Below, in pieces: positions 1 to 10,980 of a stretch of 64,000 nt of DNA. This DNA is from Flaccisagitta enflata (Eukaryota > Chaetognatha > Sagittoidea > Aphragmophora). The DNA lies in the NCBI GenBank assembly GCA_965153355.1, contig OZ231127.1, forward strand, positions 28,086,001 through 28,150,000, written 5' to 3'. The position numbers and the translations under genes were made by a program. Under the pieces are notes generated by a model. The model did not search any database. It was not told the DNA's origin and saw only the letters and a list, made by a program, of their open reading frames with translations. Numbering within the stretch: the stretch's first letter is position 1; each line of letters starts with the position of its first letter.

Positions 1-56
1 TGTCCTTAATCAAGGGTTTGATAACTTATAGCTATAGAAGTGATATAGGATGATAG

Positions 57-84
<28 letters not shown>
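57..84. repeat. (CT)n microsatellite
   Basis: A pure CT run of about 14 units. The 110 bases on its right are unique and show no gene. Confidence 0.97.
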
Positions 85-88
<4 letters not shown>

Positions 89-200
89 ACCATTTCTAAA
101 TAAATTTAACAGCTTGTTTGTCTGTCTGAGCTGTCATTTGGTAATACGTTGGTTAACGCAGCTAAGCAGCATGGACGTTACTGCTGTACCCCGGGTACTG

Positions 201-213
201 CTTTCTTTTCTTT

Positions 214-283
<70 letters not shown>

Positions 284-522
284 TTACTCTCTATTTTTCT
301 TTCATTCTCTCTTCTCTTTCTTTCTTTCTTCCTCCTTTTACTTTTGATTTATTTTTCTTTCATTCTCATCTCTTTTCTTTCTTTCTTTCATCTTTTCTTT
401 TCTTTTCATTCTTTCTTTCTTTTTCTTTCTCTTTCTTTCTTTCGATCCTTCTTCTTTCTTTCTTTTTCTTTCTTTCTTTCTTCTTTCTTCTCTTTCTCTC
501 TTTCTTTCTTTTATTCTTTTAT

Positions 523-581
<59 letters not shown>

Positions 582-618
582 CTCTTTCTCCCTTTCTTTC
601 TTTCTTTCTTTCTTTCTT

Positions 619-652
<34 letters not shown>

Positions 653-708
653 CTCCTTTCTTTCTTTCTTTCTTTCTTTTTTTCTCTCTTTCTTTTTTTT
701 CTCTTTGA
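201..708. repeat. (CTTT)n microsatellite, degenerate
   Basis: About 500 bases of CTTT units with CTCTTT and CATT interruptions. All open frames through it read as Phe/Leu/Ser strings of simple sequence and are not genes. Pure blocks at both ends and a mutated middle suggest an old, repeatedly expanded tract. Confidence 0.97.
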
Positions 709-1122
709 TAGTCACTCAGTTCGGCTCTTGCATAAACTCAAAAATTTTCAAAATCAAATTTGATCCTTTTATACAGGATTATCAGAATGAACTTCTCATT
801 TTGATTTGTTAAGATGATGGCGATTATGATTTTTCTTGATACTTGATTCTGGAGAAAAAAAACGGCAACGTTTCCGACATTCATTAAGAGAATTCTCGTA
901 CAAATGCATGTGAAACTGACAGATGCTATTTCCCAAAGGCAGGTGGGGAAATAGCTCCTTAGGGAATCCCATCCATGGCTTTGCTTCTCTCAATAAAGAG
1001 GAGGAGGAGGAGCCCAGGAAAGAAAGGCGTAACAACAACATCTGGCGAACGAACGATGCTCTCTGAGGATCTTCTTTTCTATAAATAAATAAGAGAGGTT
1101 GAGTACAATGACCAATAAATAC
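709..1122. other. unique sequence, no gene seen
   Basis: I see no repeat unit, splice pattern or recognisable protein here. A minus-strand open frame of 81 codons covers 796-1041 but has no motif or homologue that I know. Confidence 0.6.
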
Positions 1123-1327
1123 TTTTTAGTCTCGTGCTACGCGACTCTACACCCCGCTATGTCGGTCCGTCGGTCGGTTGGTTGGTTGGTCGGTCCTCTT
1201 TTTACGTTTTCAGCGTTTTTGAGCTTTTCGAGCCTACTGTTCCTGCTCAAATGGTCTCGTGACCTTCTCCAGCAGTACCCCTGCCCACCCGTACGCGACC
1301 GGTGTAGCCGTGTATCCGGCCTTGTCC
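1123..1327 (+). mobile_element. TAGTCG element, subfamily A, full length
   Basis: Starts with a T-run and AGTCTCGTGC, followed at once by TACGCGACTC, which makes the left hairpin. A (GTCG/GTTG)n block follows at about 1165-1195. The right inverted arm is GTACGCGACC and the end is GTGTATCCGGCCTTG. Copy length is about 205 bases. Confidence 0.85.
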
Positions 1328-1611
1328 CATATTGTTACCAAAAAGATCATTGCCCAAGCAAATGGTTGTTGCTGTTGTTGTTGTCACCTCTCCAAGACAT
1401 ATAACATATCTAACAACTGGAAAGAGGTTGGAATGAGAGGTTGGAAAATGTCTTAAACATTGAACAATGGCCATTTAAAAATGTAAAACAATGCTGATTG
1501 TTTTAAGTGGTATTAAGAGACATACCTGGCCTGGTACCTCTTACATTTTGTCTTGAGCTTCCTCTGGTTTTAACTTTTGTGTCTTCATTTTTACTTGTTT
1601 TTTTTTTTTTG

Positions 1612-1780
1612 TATGGACACGCAAGGCTTTGTCAATCTGTCCATCGGTCCGTGAGTACTTGTTGAAAAGTGGGATGCCAAACGTTTTAAAGAATGAATAT
1701 ATTTGTGAGGGGGCGGGTGTCACCGTGTCAATGGGGGTTGGACCGCCCTCCCGTCTGCAACGACATTGAGACCCCGCATC
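1612..1780 (+). mobile_element. TAGTCG element, subfamily D, diverged
   Basis: Carries GGACACGCAAGGCTTTGTC on the left, a short GTCC/GTCG run, and a right end with GTCTGCAACGACATTGAG followed by ACCCCGCATC. The same alternative right end is seen at 20.4, 40.3 and 62.9 kb, so this is a distinct subfamily. Confidence 0.65.
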
Positions 1781-1797
1781 AAATGTTTCCTTATCTG

Positions 1798-2100
1798 ATT
1801 TTTAGGCGCGTTCTAAACGACTCTACACTCCGCTTTGTCGGTCCATCTGACGATCGGTTGGTTGGTTGGTCGGTCTGTCTTTTTATTACTTTTTGGGCGT
1901 TTTTAAGCTTTTTGAGCACACAGCTCCTTCCCCAAATGCCGTTTGAGTCATTCAGAGCCATTCTAAGTCATTTTAAGTCATATTAAGTTATATTTAGTCA
2001 CGAAAGTCAATCAGGTCAATTTAGTCATTTCAGTTATTTTAATTCTTTTCAAGTCATCTTAATTTATCTCCCGCACGCGACTTACAGGTGCTGTTTTTTC
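1798..2100 (+). mobile_element. TAGTCG element, long variant with AAGTCATT repeats
   Basis: The left end TTTTTAGGCGCG is diverged but followed by the usual GACTCTACACTCCGCTTTGTC and a GGTT/GGTC block. The middle holds about fifteen AAGTCATTYT-like units. The right arm GCACGCGACTTACAGGTGCT matches the long variants at 3.1 and 54.5 kb. Confidence 0.8.
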
Positions 2101-2315
2101 AAATATCTTCTCTCCTTATCCAATTTTTAACAAGTTGCGAGTTGAATTTCTTTTTGAATAAAGCGCGCACAGCTCTTTTTAAAGTCACTCCTATCAACTA
2201 TGTCCAGTTTTCACTTAAGTGACAATGGAAGGGTCGATAAGTAGTCAGTTAATTGTTTGGTGGATAATTGAATCCTAAATTGGTGGATTGATATTGCACG
2301 CACATTTATTTCATT

Positions 2316-2515
2316 TTCTAGTCGCGTGCTAAGCGACTCTTCACTCCGCTTTGTCCGTCGGTTGGTTGGTTGGTTGGTCGGTCGGTCACACTTTACTTTT
2401 TTTCATGTTTTTCATTCTTTGACCATACTGCTCCTGCTCAAATGCTCTGGTGAGCTTAATTATGGCCCCTGCCCACCCGCAGCCGAATGGGGCAGCCGTG
2501 TATCCGGCCTTGTTT
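2316..2515 (+). mobile_element. TAGTCG element, subfamily A
   Basis: Left hairpin AGTCGCGTGCTAAGCGACTC, then CTCCGCTTTGTC, (GGTT/GGTC)n, TGCTCCTGCTCAAATG, and GCCGTGTATCCGGCCTTG at the right end. The right inverted arm has decayed to GCAGCCGAATG. Confidence 0.85.
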
Positions 2516-2862
2516 TATTCATCATTTTTACTAATATCATTTTGCCGGCCTTGTTCAATCTTTAAGTTGTTCTATAAAGTTTACCTAGAATTGACTTCCC
2601 GAAAAAATTCTTCTCTTTTCCCACTGCGCTCTGTGCTGTCTCCATTGGCAAGAATCATGTTTCGGAGCCTTTTGCGTGTGCCCAAGTAGAATGTTATCAG
2701 TACATCTCTGTTCTTCTGTCTCTCTAGTCTCTATCAGCTCCAATCATAAATCAATGTCTGAATCATCATTATCAATTCTGTATTCCTTTGTATCTTCTGA
2801 ATTTTGTCAATTCTGTATTCATTTGTTTTAAATGAGTTTTGTCTTTCTGTTTTGTCTGTCTT

Positions 2863-2898
2863 TCTCTTTCTCTCTTTCTCTCTTTCTCTCTTTCTCTC

Positions 2899-2988
<90 letters not shown>
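2863..2988. repeat. (CTCTTT)n-(CT)n-(CA)n compound microsatellite
   Basis: CTCTTT units pass into pure CT and switch at 2944 to pure CA for about 22 units. The next element begins about 10 bases later. Confidence 0.96.
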
Positions 2989-2991
<3 letters not shown>

Positions 2992-2998
2992 AACATTT

Positions 2999-3195
2999 CT
3001 TTTTAGTCGCATGAACATGACGACTCTACTCCGTCCGTTGGTCGGTCCATCACACTTTTCCTTTTTTTTTTTTTTTTTTATTAATCTTATTTCTTTAAGT
3101 CATTCAAAGTCATTGAAGAGTATACTAAGTCATTCTAAGTCAATCTAAGTCAATCTGTAAGTCTCGCACGCGACTTATAGATGTTGGCCTTGTTT
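2999..3195 (+). mobile_element. TAGTCG element, long variant, 5' damaged
   Basis: The left end is TTTTAGTCGCATGAACATGACGACTC. The core microsatellite is reduced to GTTGGTCGGTCC. AAGTCATTC units run from about 3100 to 3160, then CTCGCACGCGACTTATAG and TGTTGGCCTTGTTT end the copy. Confidence 0.8.
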
Positions 3196-3485
3196 CATCT
3201 CATACCTCATATCTTACCCGCGGCAAAATAATATTCTTCCTTTGCCATTTTGTAATGATAAAAGTTTATGAAGCGTAAATACGAGGAAAAAATGAAAAAC
3301 CAAAGAACCCGTGAATCCTTTATAGCTTTTTCGCGTTGGATTGATATTAGAAACCTTTTCATATGTGAAAATTTACTCTTGCGATAACGTTTCATCATGT
3401 GTGTGCAAATGTGAGAAGTGTTATTCATAATCATATAAAATTCTCTAATGGTAAGCATTTTGCTTTTGGGTTGGATTGAGAGAAA

Positions 3486-3570
3486 ATATTTTTACTCGCG
3501 GTCCCGAACTTGCCGTGTCAATTGGTCCGTCTGTCAGTCTGCCGCCGGTCGGTCCATCCGTCGGTAACCT
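3486..3570 (+). mobile_element. TAGTCG element fragment, left end
   Basis: TTTACTCGCGGTCCCGAACT and a following CCGTGTCAATTGGTCCGTCTG resemble the left end plus a tetranucleotide block. No right end is found. Confidence 0.4.
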
Positions 3571-3600
3571 ATTCAATATCTTAATGTGACCGCCGGACGT

Positions 3601-3669
3601 TCCAATCCAAGGTAGTATGACAAGTGGAACCATATCCCTCACTTTACCCAAACTAATACAAATGGAAGA
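3601..3669 (+). repeat. 69-bp direct repeat, copy 1
   Basis: Begins TCCAATCCAAGGTAGTATGA and ends ACAAATGGAAGA. It is identical to 4220-4288 except for one base. The two copies lie on either side of the palindrome at 3725-4219; copy 2 abuts it directly while copy 1 is 55 bases away. Confidence 0.93.
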
Positions 3670-3724
3670 CACGCCACGGGGGAGGCTTTCATAGGTCAAG
3701 AAAAATTCTCGGTCATAATGGAGA

Positions 3725-4219
3725 GTGGTTTTGGCCTTAGGAAGGTTTACTTTATCACTTCATACCAAAACGAAAATTTTTTTACTTCAAAATTTTTTTA
3801 TAATGCCTTAAAACGCCGTAAAAAGCCGTAAAATTGGCATTTTTGATAGTTTTTTTGGTCCAAAACTGCCACTATGGTCAAAAAATGGGCAAACAATGAT
3901 TATCTGGCACTAAGAAATATTCATGCATAAATACATGCCAACTTGTCATCAAAAAATGCTATTTTTACGGCTTTTTACGGAATTTTACGGCACAAAATGA
4001 TACTAAATGATGTCGGGTTGGCCTGTTTTTCTGCATGAATGTGTCTTAGTGCCAGATAATCATTGTTTGCCTATTTTTTACTTATGGTGGTTTGTGACCA
4101 AAAATGTCAAAATGCTAATTTACGGCTTTTACGCATTTTAGGGCATTTCAAAAATTTTGAAGTAAAAATTTTGTTTTGATATAAAATGATAAAGTAAACC
4201 TTCCTGAGGCCCAAACCAC
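3725..4219. mobile_element. palindromic MITE-like element, 0.5 kb
   Basis: The left arm starts GTGGTTTTGGCCTTAGGAAG and the right arm ends with its complement. Pairing continues inward through the GTTTACTTTATCA, TTACTTCAAAATTTTT and ATGATTATCTGGCACTAAG blocks towards a centre near 3970. No frame is coding. I see no clean short target duplication, only the 69-bp direct repeats. Confidence 0.85.
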
Positions 4220-4343
4220 TCCAATCCAAGGTAGTATGACAAGTGGAACCATATCCCTCACTTTACCCAAACTAATACAACTGGAAGAGGGCTTAGTAAA
4301 CCCCCACTGACTAGTCAATACGCGCACCACTCCTAGTTTTCCA
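4220..4343 (+). repeat. dispersed repeat, direct repeat copy 2 plus tail
   Basis: The first 69 bases repeat 3601-3669. The whole stretch has a diverged inverted copy at 54924-55030, including the block CACCACTCCTAGTTTTCCAT. The sequence is therefore an interspersed repeat and not only a local duplication. Confidence 0.8.
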
Positions 4344-4631
4344 TAAAACACATTCTAAAAACATGAGTTGTGCAACATTTTGTAATAAATTAAAATAACC
4401 AAAGTAACCATATATTGTGTGATACTTAAGAAAGACCTGAATTTCCATAGAAAAAACAAACAAAAAAGGCAAGGTTTCAAAAATATTACGGTCAATCTGA
4501 CAGAGGATCCAACGCAGGGACCAATGGACAGAACCAATATAACAAGTCAGCAACATATTGAACCGCACGTCCTCGACTAACAACATTTCTTACCTATCCA
4601 ACCAAAAAATATTTCCTTGTTTCTATCCTAG
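4344..4631. other. unique AT-rich sequence, no gene seen
   Basis: Short open frames on the minus strand have no recognisable domain, and no repeat structure is visible. Confidence 0.5.
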
Positions 4632-4966
4632 TTTTTTAGTCGCGTGCAGACTCTACTACTCACTCTGTCCGTCTGTCGGTCAGTCGGTCCGTCCATCCGT
4701 CCATAACGCTTTACTTTTTTTCTTTGTTTTACCTCAGTCATTTTAGGTCATTTAAAGTCATTCAAAGTCATAATAAGTCATTTTTCATTTTTTGAAATAT
4801 TTTGCCACTCTAGGATGTTCTGGTCTTTTGGTCTTTTGGTCTTTTGGTCTTTAAGTCTTTTAGTCTTTTAGTCTTTTGGTCTTTTGGTCTCTTCGTCTCT
4901 CAGTCTCTTAGTCAGTAAGTCTTTTGGTCTTAACAACCGCACGCGACTGCAAGGTGCTGGCCTTGT
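4632..4966 (+). mobile_element. TAGTCG element, long variant with GGTCTTTT minisatellite
   Basis: Left end TTTTTAGTCGCGTGCAGACTC, then GTCCGTCTGTCGG units, AAGTCATT units near 4750-4780, an 8-bp GGTCTTTT repeat at about 4818-4930, and GCACGCGACTGC with GGTGCTGGCCTTGTTT on the right. It runs head-to-tail into the next copy. Confidence 0.85.
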
Positions 4967-5155
4967 TTTTAGTCTCGTGCACGCGACTACAACCCGCTTT
5001 GACCGTCGGTTGGTCGGTTGGTCGGTCACATTTTACTTTTTTTTATGATTTTATTTCTTTGACCTCACTGCTCCTGCCCAAATGGTCTAGTGACCTCAAA
5101 TATCGCCCCTGCCCACCCGCACGCGACTTCGGTAGCCGTGTATCCGGCCTTGTTT
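4967..5155 (+). mobile_element. TAGTCG element, subfamily A, full length
   Basis: Left hairpin AGTCTCGTGCACGCGACTAC, (GGTC/GGTT)n, CACTGCTCCTGCCCAAATGG, right arm GCACGCGACTTCGGTAGCCG and terminus GTATCCGGCCTTGTTT. It follows the previous copy with no spacer, so the two make a tandem dimer. Confidence 0.9.
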
Positions 5156-5407
5156 CTAAATAGGAATGAAGATGGGACAACCATCAATATTTAGGAAGAG
5201 GGGATCCTCATGTACCCTCTCCCAAATGTACCCCAAAATGAGATTCTGGTCCTAAAACCGGGGATTTTCTGCAATGTACCCTAGATGTACCCCATTACAA
5301 TGTACTGGGGATTGTTTGCAATGTACCCCCCTTTGCCGAGATGTACCCTCATTATAAGTGGGGATTGATTTGAAATGTACCCTCCTTTGCCTAGATGTAC
5401 CCCCTTA

Positions 5408-6880
5408 CTTTTAAAGTGGGTTTTGATCTCAAATATACCCCTGATAATTGAGATGTACCCCCTTCAATATCAGTGGGTTTACATCCCAAATGTACCCCTT
5501 ACATTTCAAATGTACCCCAAGATTTTTTCCTTAGTATTGGATTGCTCTCAGATGTACCCTCTTCATTATAAGTGGGTTTCGATCTCAAATGTACCCCTGA
5601 TAATTGAGATGTACCCCCTTCATTATGAGTGGGTTTAGATCCCAAATGTACCCCTTACATTTGAAATGTACCCCCAGATTTTTTCCTTAGTTTTGGATTG
5701 CTCTCAGATGTACCCTCTTCATTATAAGTGGGTTTCGATCTCAAATGTACCCCTGATAATTGAGATGTACCCCCTTCAATATCAGTGGGTTTAGATCCCA
5801 AATGTACCCCTTACATTTGAAATGTACCCCCAGATTTTTTCCTTAGTTTTGATTGGCTTTCAGATGTACCCACTTCACTATAAGTGGGTTTCGATCTCAA
5901 ATAAAATTTGATATTTGAGATGTACTTCTTCAATATGAGTGCTGTAGATCCCAAATACCCTTAAATTTGAAAAATGCACTCCTGACAGATTTTTCCCTTA
6001 GTTTTGGATTGCTCTCAGATGTACCTCTTCATTATCAGTGGCTTAGATCTCAAATGCACTTACATTTGAAATGTACCCCAGATTTTTTTCCTTAGTTTTG
6101 GATTGCTCTCAGATGTACTCCCTTCATTATAAGTAAGATTAGCTCTCTTATGTATCCCTTATAAAATTTCTGATATTTGAGATGTACCCCCTTCAATATC
6201 AGTGGGTTTAGATCCCAAATGTACCCCTTACATTTGAAATGTACCCCAAGATTTTTACCTTAGTTTTGGATTGCTCTCAGATGTACCCTCTTCATTTAAA
6301 GTGGGTTTCGATCTCAAATGTACCCCTTATATTTGAAATGTACCCCCTTCAATATCAGTGGGTTTAGATCCCAAATGTACCCCTTACATTTGAAATGTAC
6401 CCCCAGATTTTTTCCTTAGTTTTGGATTGCTCTCAGATGTACCTTCTTCATTATAAGTGGGTTTGATCTCAAATGTGTCCTGATAATTGAGATGTACCCT
6501 CTCAATATTCAGTGGGCTTAGATCCCTAAAATGTACCCCTTATATTTGAAATGTACCCCCAGATTTTCTCCTTAGTTTTGACTGCTCTCAGATGTACCCT
6601 CTTCATTATAAGTGGGAGCTGACCTAAATGTACCCTGATAATTAAGATGTACCCTTTCAATATGAGTGGGTTTAGATCCCAAATGTACCCATTACATTTG
6701 AAATGTACCCCCATATTCTTTTCCTTAGTTTCGGCTTGCTCTCAGATATACCCTCTTCATTATAAGTGGGTTTTGATCTCAAATGTACCCCTGATGATTG
6801 AGATGTACCCTGAGATATAATCTCTTCAATATGAGTGGGTTTAGATCCCAAATGTACCCTTTACATTTGAAATGTACCCC
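5408..6880 (+). repeat. 156-bp higher-order tandem repeat, left arm
   Basis: One unit contains, in order: CTTCATTATAAGTGGGTTTC, a GATCTCAAATGTACCCCTG block, TGATAATTGAGATGTACCCC, CAATATCAGTGGGTTTAGATC, CTTACATTTGAAATGTACC, and CCTTAGTTTTGGATTGCTCTC. Units start near 5561, 5717 and 5873 and then become less regular. Every sub-block ends in ATGTACCC. Confidence 0.9.
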
Positions 6881-6900
6881 ATTCTGGGGGTACATTTCAA
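6866..6900. repeat. central hairpin of the foldback
   Basis: TTTGAAATGTACCCC is followed by ATTCT and then by its inverse GGGGGTACATTTCAAA. From here to the right, every unit is in the opposite orientation. Confidence 0.9.
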
Positions 6901-9900
6901 ATATAAAGTTTACATTTGAGATCTAAATCCACTGATAATGAAGGGGGTTCATTCTCTAATTATTGGGTTATTTGAGATAGAAACCACTTATAATGAGAGG
7001 TAATGCGAACATCAAACTAAGGAAAAAATCTGGGGCCATCTCGAGTATCAGGAATGTTGGAGATCGAAACCCACTTATAATGAAGAGGTATCTGAGAAGT
7101 AATCCATGGGAAAAAATCTGAGGAGTACATTTCAAATGTAAGAGGTATTTGCAGGATCTAAACCCACTGATATTGAATGAGGTACATCTCAAATGCAAAG
7201 GGTACATTTGAGATCGAAAACCCACTTATAATGAAGAGGGTACATCTGAGAGCAATCCAAAACTAAGGAAAAAATCTGCGGGGTTCATTTCAAATGTAAA
7301 GGGCCCATTTGGGATCTAAACACATTGATACCGAAGAGGGTACATCTTAATTATCAGGGGTACATTTTGAGATCAAACTCACTTATAATGATGAGGAATT
7401 TTCATCTGAGCAATCCAAAACTAAGGAAAAAATCTTGTGGGTACATTTCAAATGTAAGAGGTACATTACAGAGATCTAAACCCACTGATATTGAAGGGGG
7501 TACATCTCAATTATCAGGGGTACATTTGAGATCTAAACCCACTTATAATGAAAAGGGTACATCTGGGAGCAATCCAAAACTGAGGAAAAAAAATCTGAAA
7601 TTTACATTTCAAATAACAAGAAATTTACATTTGGAGATCCTAAACACAGTAATGAAGGATACATCTTAATAATCAGGGTACATTGAGATCAGGAACCCAC
7701 TTATAATGAAGAGGGTACATCTGAGAACAATCAAAACTAGGGAAAAATCTGGGGGTACATTTCAAATGTAAAGATAAAATTACATTTGAGATCTAAACCA
7801 CTGATAATGAAGGAAATTTACATATGAAACAATCAAAACTAAGGAAAAAATCTGGGGGTACATTTAAATGTAAGGGGTACGTACATTGCAGGATCTAAAC
7901 CCACTGATATTGAATGGGAGTACATCTCAATTATCAGGGGTACATTTGAATCTAAACCACTTATAATGAAGAGGTACATCTGAGAGCAATCCAAAACTAG
8001 GAAAAAAATCTAGAGGTACATTTTTAAATGTATGGGGTACATTGTGATCTAAACCACTGATATTGAAAGGGGTACATCTTAATTATCAGGAATTTATTTG
8101 AGATCTAAACCCACTTATAATGAAGAGGGTACATCTGAGAGCAATCCAAAACTATGGAAAAAATCTGGGGGTACATTTCAAATGTAAAATTTGCTATTTG
8201 TAGTCATAAAACCCACTGATATTGAAGAAGTACATCTTAATTATCAGGGTACATTCCAGAAATCGAAACCCACTTATAATGAAAGAAATTTACATCTAAA
8301 GGCAATCAAAAACTAAGGAAAAAATCTTGAAATATATTTCAAGTGTAAGGGGTACATTTGGGATCTAAACCTCATATTGAAGGGGTTACATCTCAATTAT
8401 CAGGAGTACAATTGAGATCGAAACCCACTTATAATGAAGAGGGTACATCTGAGAGCAATCCAAAACTAAGGAAAAAATCTGGGGGTACATTTCAAATGTA
8501 AGGGGTACATTTGGGATCTAAACCCACTGATATTGAAGGGGGTACATCTCAATTATCAGGGGTACATTTGAGATCTAAACCCACTTATAATGAAGAGGGT
8601 ACATCTGAGAGCAAAACACAAACTAAGGAAAAATCTGAGATTACATCTAAAATGTAAGGGGTACATTTGAGATATAAACCCACTCATATAAGGGGGTACA
8701 TCTCAATTATCAGGGATACATTTGAGATCGAAACCCACTTATAATGAGGAGGGTACATCTGAGAGCAATCCAAAACTAAGGAAAAAATCTGGGGGTACAA
8801 TTCAAGTATAAGGGGTTCATTTGGGATCTAAACCCACTGATATTGAAGAGGGGTACATCTGAGTGCAATCCAAAACTAAGGAAAAAATCTGGGGGTACAT
8901 TTCCAAATGTAAAGGTACATTTGGATCTAAACCACTGATATTGAATAAGGTACATCTCAATTATCAGGTACATTGGGATCTAAACCCACTTATAATGAAG
9001 AGGGTAGGGAGCAATCCAAAACTAGAAAAAAATCACAGAGGGTACATTTTTTTTTTTTAAATGTACAGGGTACATTGTGATCTAAACCCATTGATATTGA
9101 AGGGAGTACATCTTAATTATCAGGGGTACAATTGAGATCGAAAACCACTTATAATGAAGAGGGTACATCTAAAACAATCAAAATCTAAGGAAAAATCTGG
9201 TACATTTCAAATGTGAGGCCTTGGGATCTAAACCACTCATATTGAGAGAGGTACATCTCAATTATCAGAATTTTATTGAGATCCAGAAACCCACTTATAA
9301 TGAAGGAAGCCCACATCTGAAACAATCAAAACTAGAAAAAAATCTGAGGGTACATTTCAAATATAAATTTGAGATCTAAACCCACTGATAATGAAGAGAG
9401 TACATCTGAGAGCAATCCAAAACTAAGGAAAAAAAATGGGAGTACATTTTACAAATGTAAGGTACATTGAGATCTAAACCACCTGATATTGAGGTATCTC
9501 AATCATCAGGAAATTTTTGTTGAAGATCAAAACCCACTTGCAATGAGGTACATCTGAGAGCAATCCAAAACTAAGGAAAAAATCTGGGGGTACATTTCAA
9601 ATGTAAGGGGTACATTTGGGATCTAAACCCACTGATATTGAAGGGGGTACATCTCAAATGCAAGGGGTACATTTGAGATCGAAACCCACTTATAATGAAG
9701 AGGGTACATCTGAGAGCAATCCAAAACTAAGGAAAAAATCTGGGGGTACATTTCAAATGTAAGGGGTACATTTGGGATCTAAACCCACTGATATTGAAGG
9801 GGGTACATCTCAATTATCAGGGGTACATTTGAGATCGAAACCCACTTATAATGAAGAGGGTACATCTGAGAGCAATCCAAAACTAAGGAAAAAAATCTGG

Positions 9901-10974
9901 GGGTACATTTCAAATGAGGTACATTTGGGATCTAAACCCACTGATATTGAAAGTACATCTAATTATCAGGGGTACATTTGAGATGAAACCCACTTATAAT
10001 GAAGAGGGTACATCTGAGAGCAATCCAAAACTAAAAAAAATCTGACAGGGTACATTTCAAATGTAAGGGTACATTTGGGATCTAAACCCACTGATATTGA
10101 AGGGGGTACATATCAATTATCAGGGGTACATTTGAGATCGAAACCCACTTTAAATGAAGAGGGTACATCTGAGAGCAACCAAAACTAAGAGAAAATCTGG
10201 AAATTTCAAATATAAGAAATTACATTGGGATCTAAACCCACTGATATTGAAGGGGGTACATCTCAAATATCAGGGGTACATTTGAGATCGAAACCCACTT
10301 ATAATGAAGAAGGTACATATGAGAGCAATCCAAAACTAAGGAAAATATCTGAGGTACATTTCAAATGTGAGGTACATTTGGAATCTAAACCCACTGATAT
10401 TGAAGAAGTATCTCAATTATCAGGGGTTTATTTAAGATCGAAACCCACTTATAATGAAGAGGGTACATCTGAGCAATCCAAAACTAAGGAAAAAATCTTA
10501 GGTACATTTCAAATGTAAGGTACATTTAGGATCTAAACCCACTGATATTGAAGGTACATCTCAATTATCAGAGGTACATTTGAGATCGAAACCCACTTAT
10601 AATGAAGAGGGTACATCTGAGAGCAATCCAAAACTAAGGAAAAAAAAATGGGGTACATTTGAAATGTAAGGAGTACATTTGGGATGTAAACCCACTGATA
10701 TTGAATGGGGTACATCTCAATTATAAGGGGTACATTTGAGATCAAAACCCACTTTAAAAGTAAGGGGGTACATCTAGGCAAAGGAGGGTACATTTCAAAT
10801 CAATCCTCACTTATAATGAGGGTACATCTCGGCAAAGGGGGGTACATTGCAAACAATCCCCAGTACATTGTAAGGGGGTACATCTAGGGTACATTGCAGA
10901 AAATCCCCGGTTTTAGGGCCATAATCTCATTTTGGGGTACATTTGGGAGGGGGTACATGAGGATCCCCTCTTCC
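6886..10974 (-). repeat. higher-order tandem repeat, right arm (inverted)
   Basis: The same sub-blocks as in the left arm, reverse-complemented. Many units at 7000-9560 carry indels, while units at 8400-8580 and 9580-9900 are close to consensus. Decayed and fresh units are therefore interleaved. Open frames inside are only repeat-coded. Confidence 0.88.
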
Positions 10975-10980
10975 GATTTA

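Larger units (their letters stand above)
5194..10974. mobile_element. 5.8-kb 'ATGTACCCC' foldback element
   Basis: Both ends carry the same sequence inverted. The left starts GGAAGAGGGGATCCTCATG and the right ends with its complement. Pairing extends over at least the first 250 bases, including AAAACCGGGGATTTTCTGC on the left and its complement on the right. The left arm (to 6880) is 1.7 kb and the right arm (from 6886) 4.1 kb, joined by a short hairpin around ATTCT. Both arms are tandem arrays with a higher-order unit of about 156 bp. ATTTA lies directly outside the left end (5189-5193) and one base outside the right end (10976-10980), a possible target duplication. No frame encodes a credible protein. 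Foldback elements of this kind are usually non-autonomous DNA transposons; that class assignment is inference. Confidence 0.9.

Noticed and set aside
201-708. Long open frames reading Phe/Ser/Leu strings, a possible membrane protein
   Set aside because: The sequence is a CTTT microsatellite; every frame free of stops is a by-product of the repeat.
1123-1327. TAGTCG element as a tRNA- or 5S-derived SINE
   Set aside because: No recognisable A or B box, no tRNA fold and no long 3' A-tail; the inverted arms and internal microsatellite fit another class better.
7325-7669. Repetitive protein with KPTYNE units in the foldback
   Set aside because: Only reflects the 156-bp repeat; the same peptide turns up in several frames and places with shifts, and ends at mutated units.
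10225-10518. CRISPR-like array of direct repeats and spacers in the ATGTACCC region
   Set aside because: Spacers are themselves repeated, unit length varies, the array inverts at 6880, and no cas genes are near; the context is eukaryotic.
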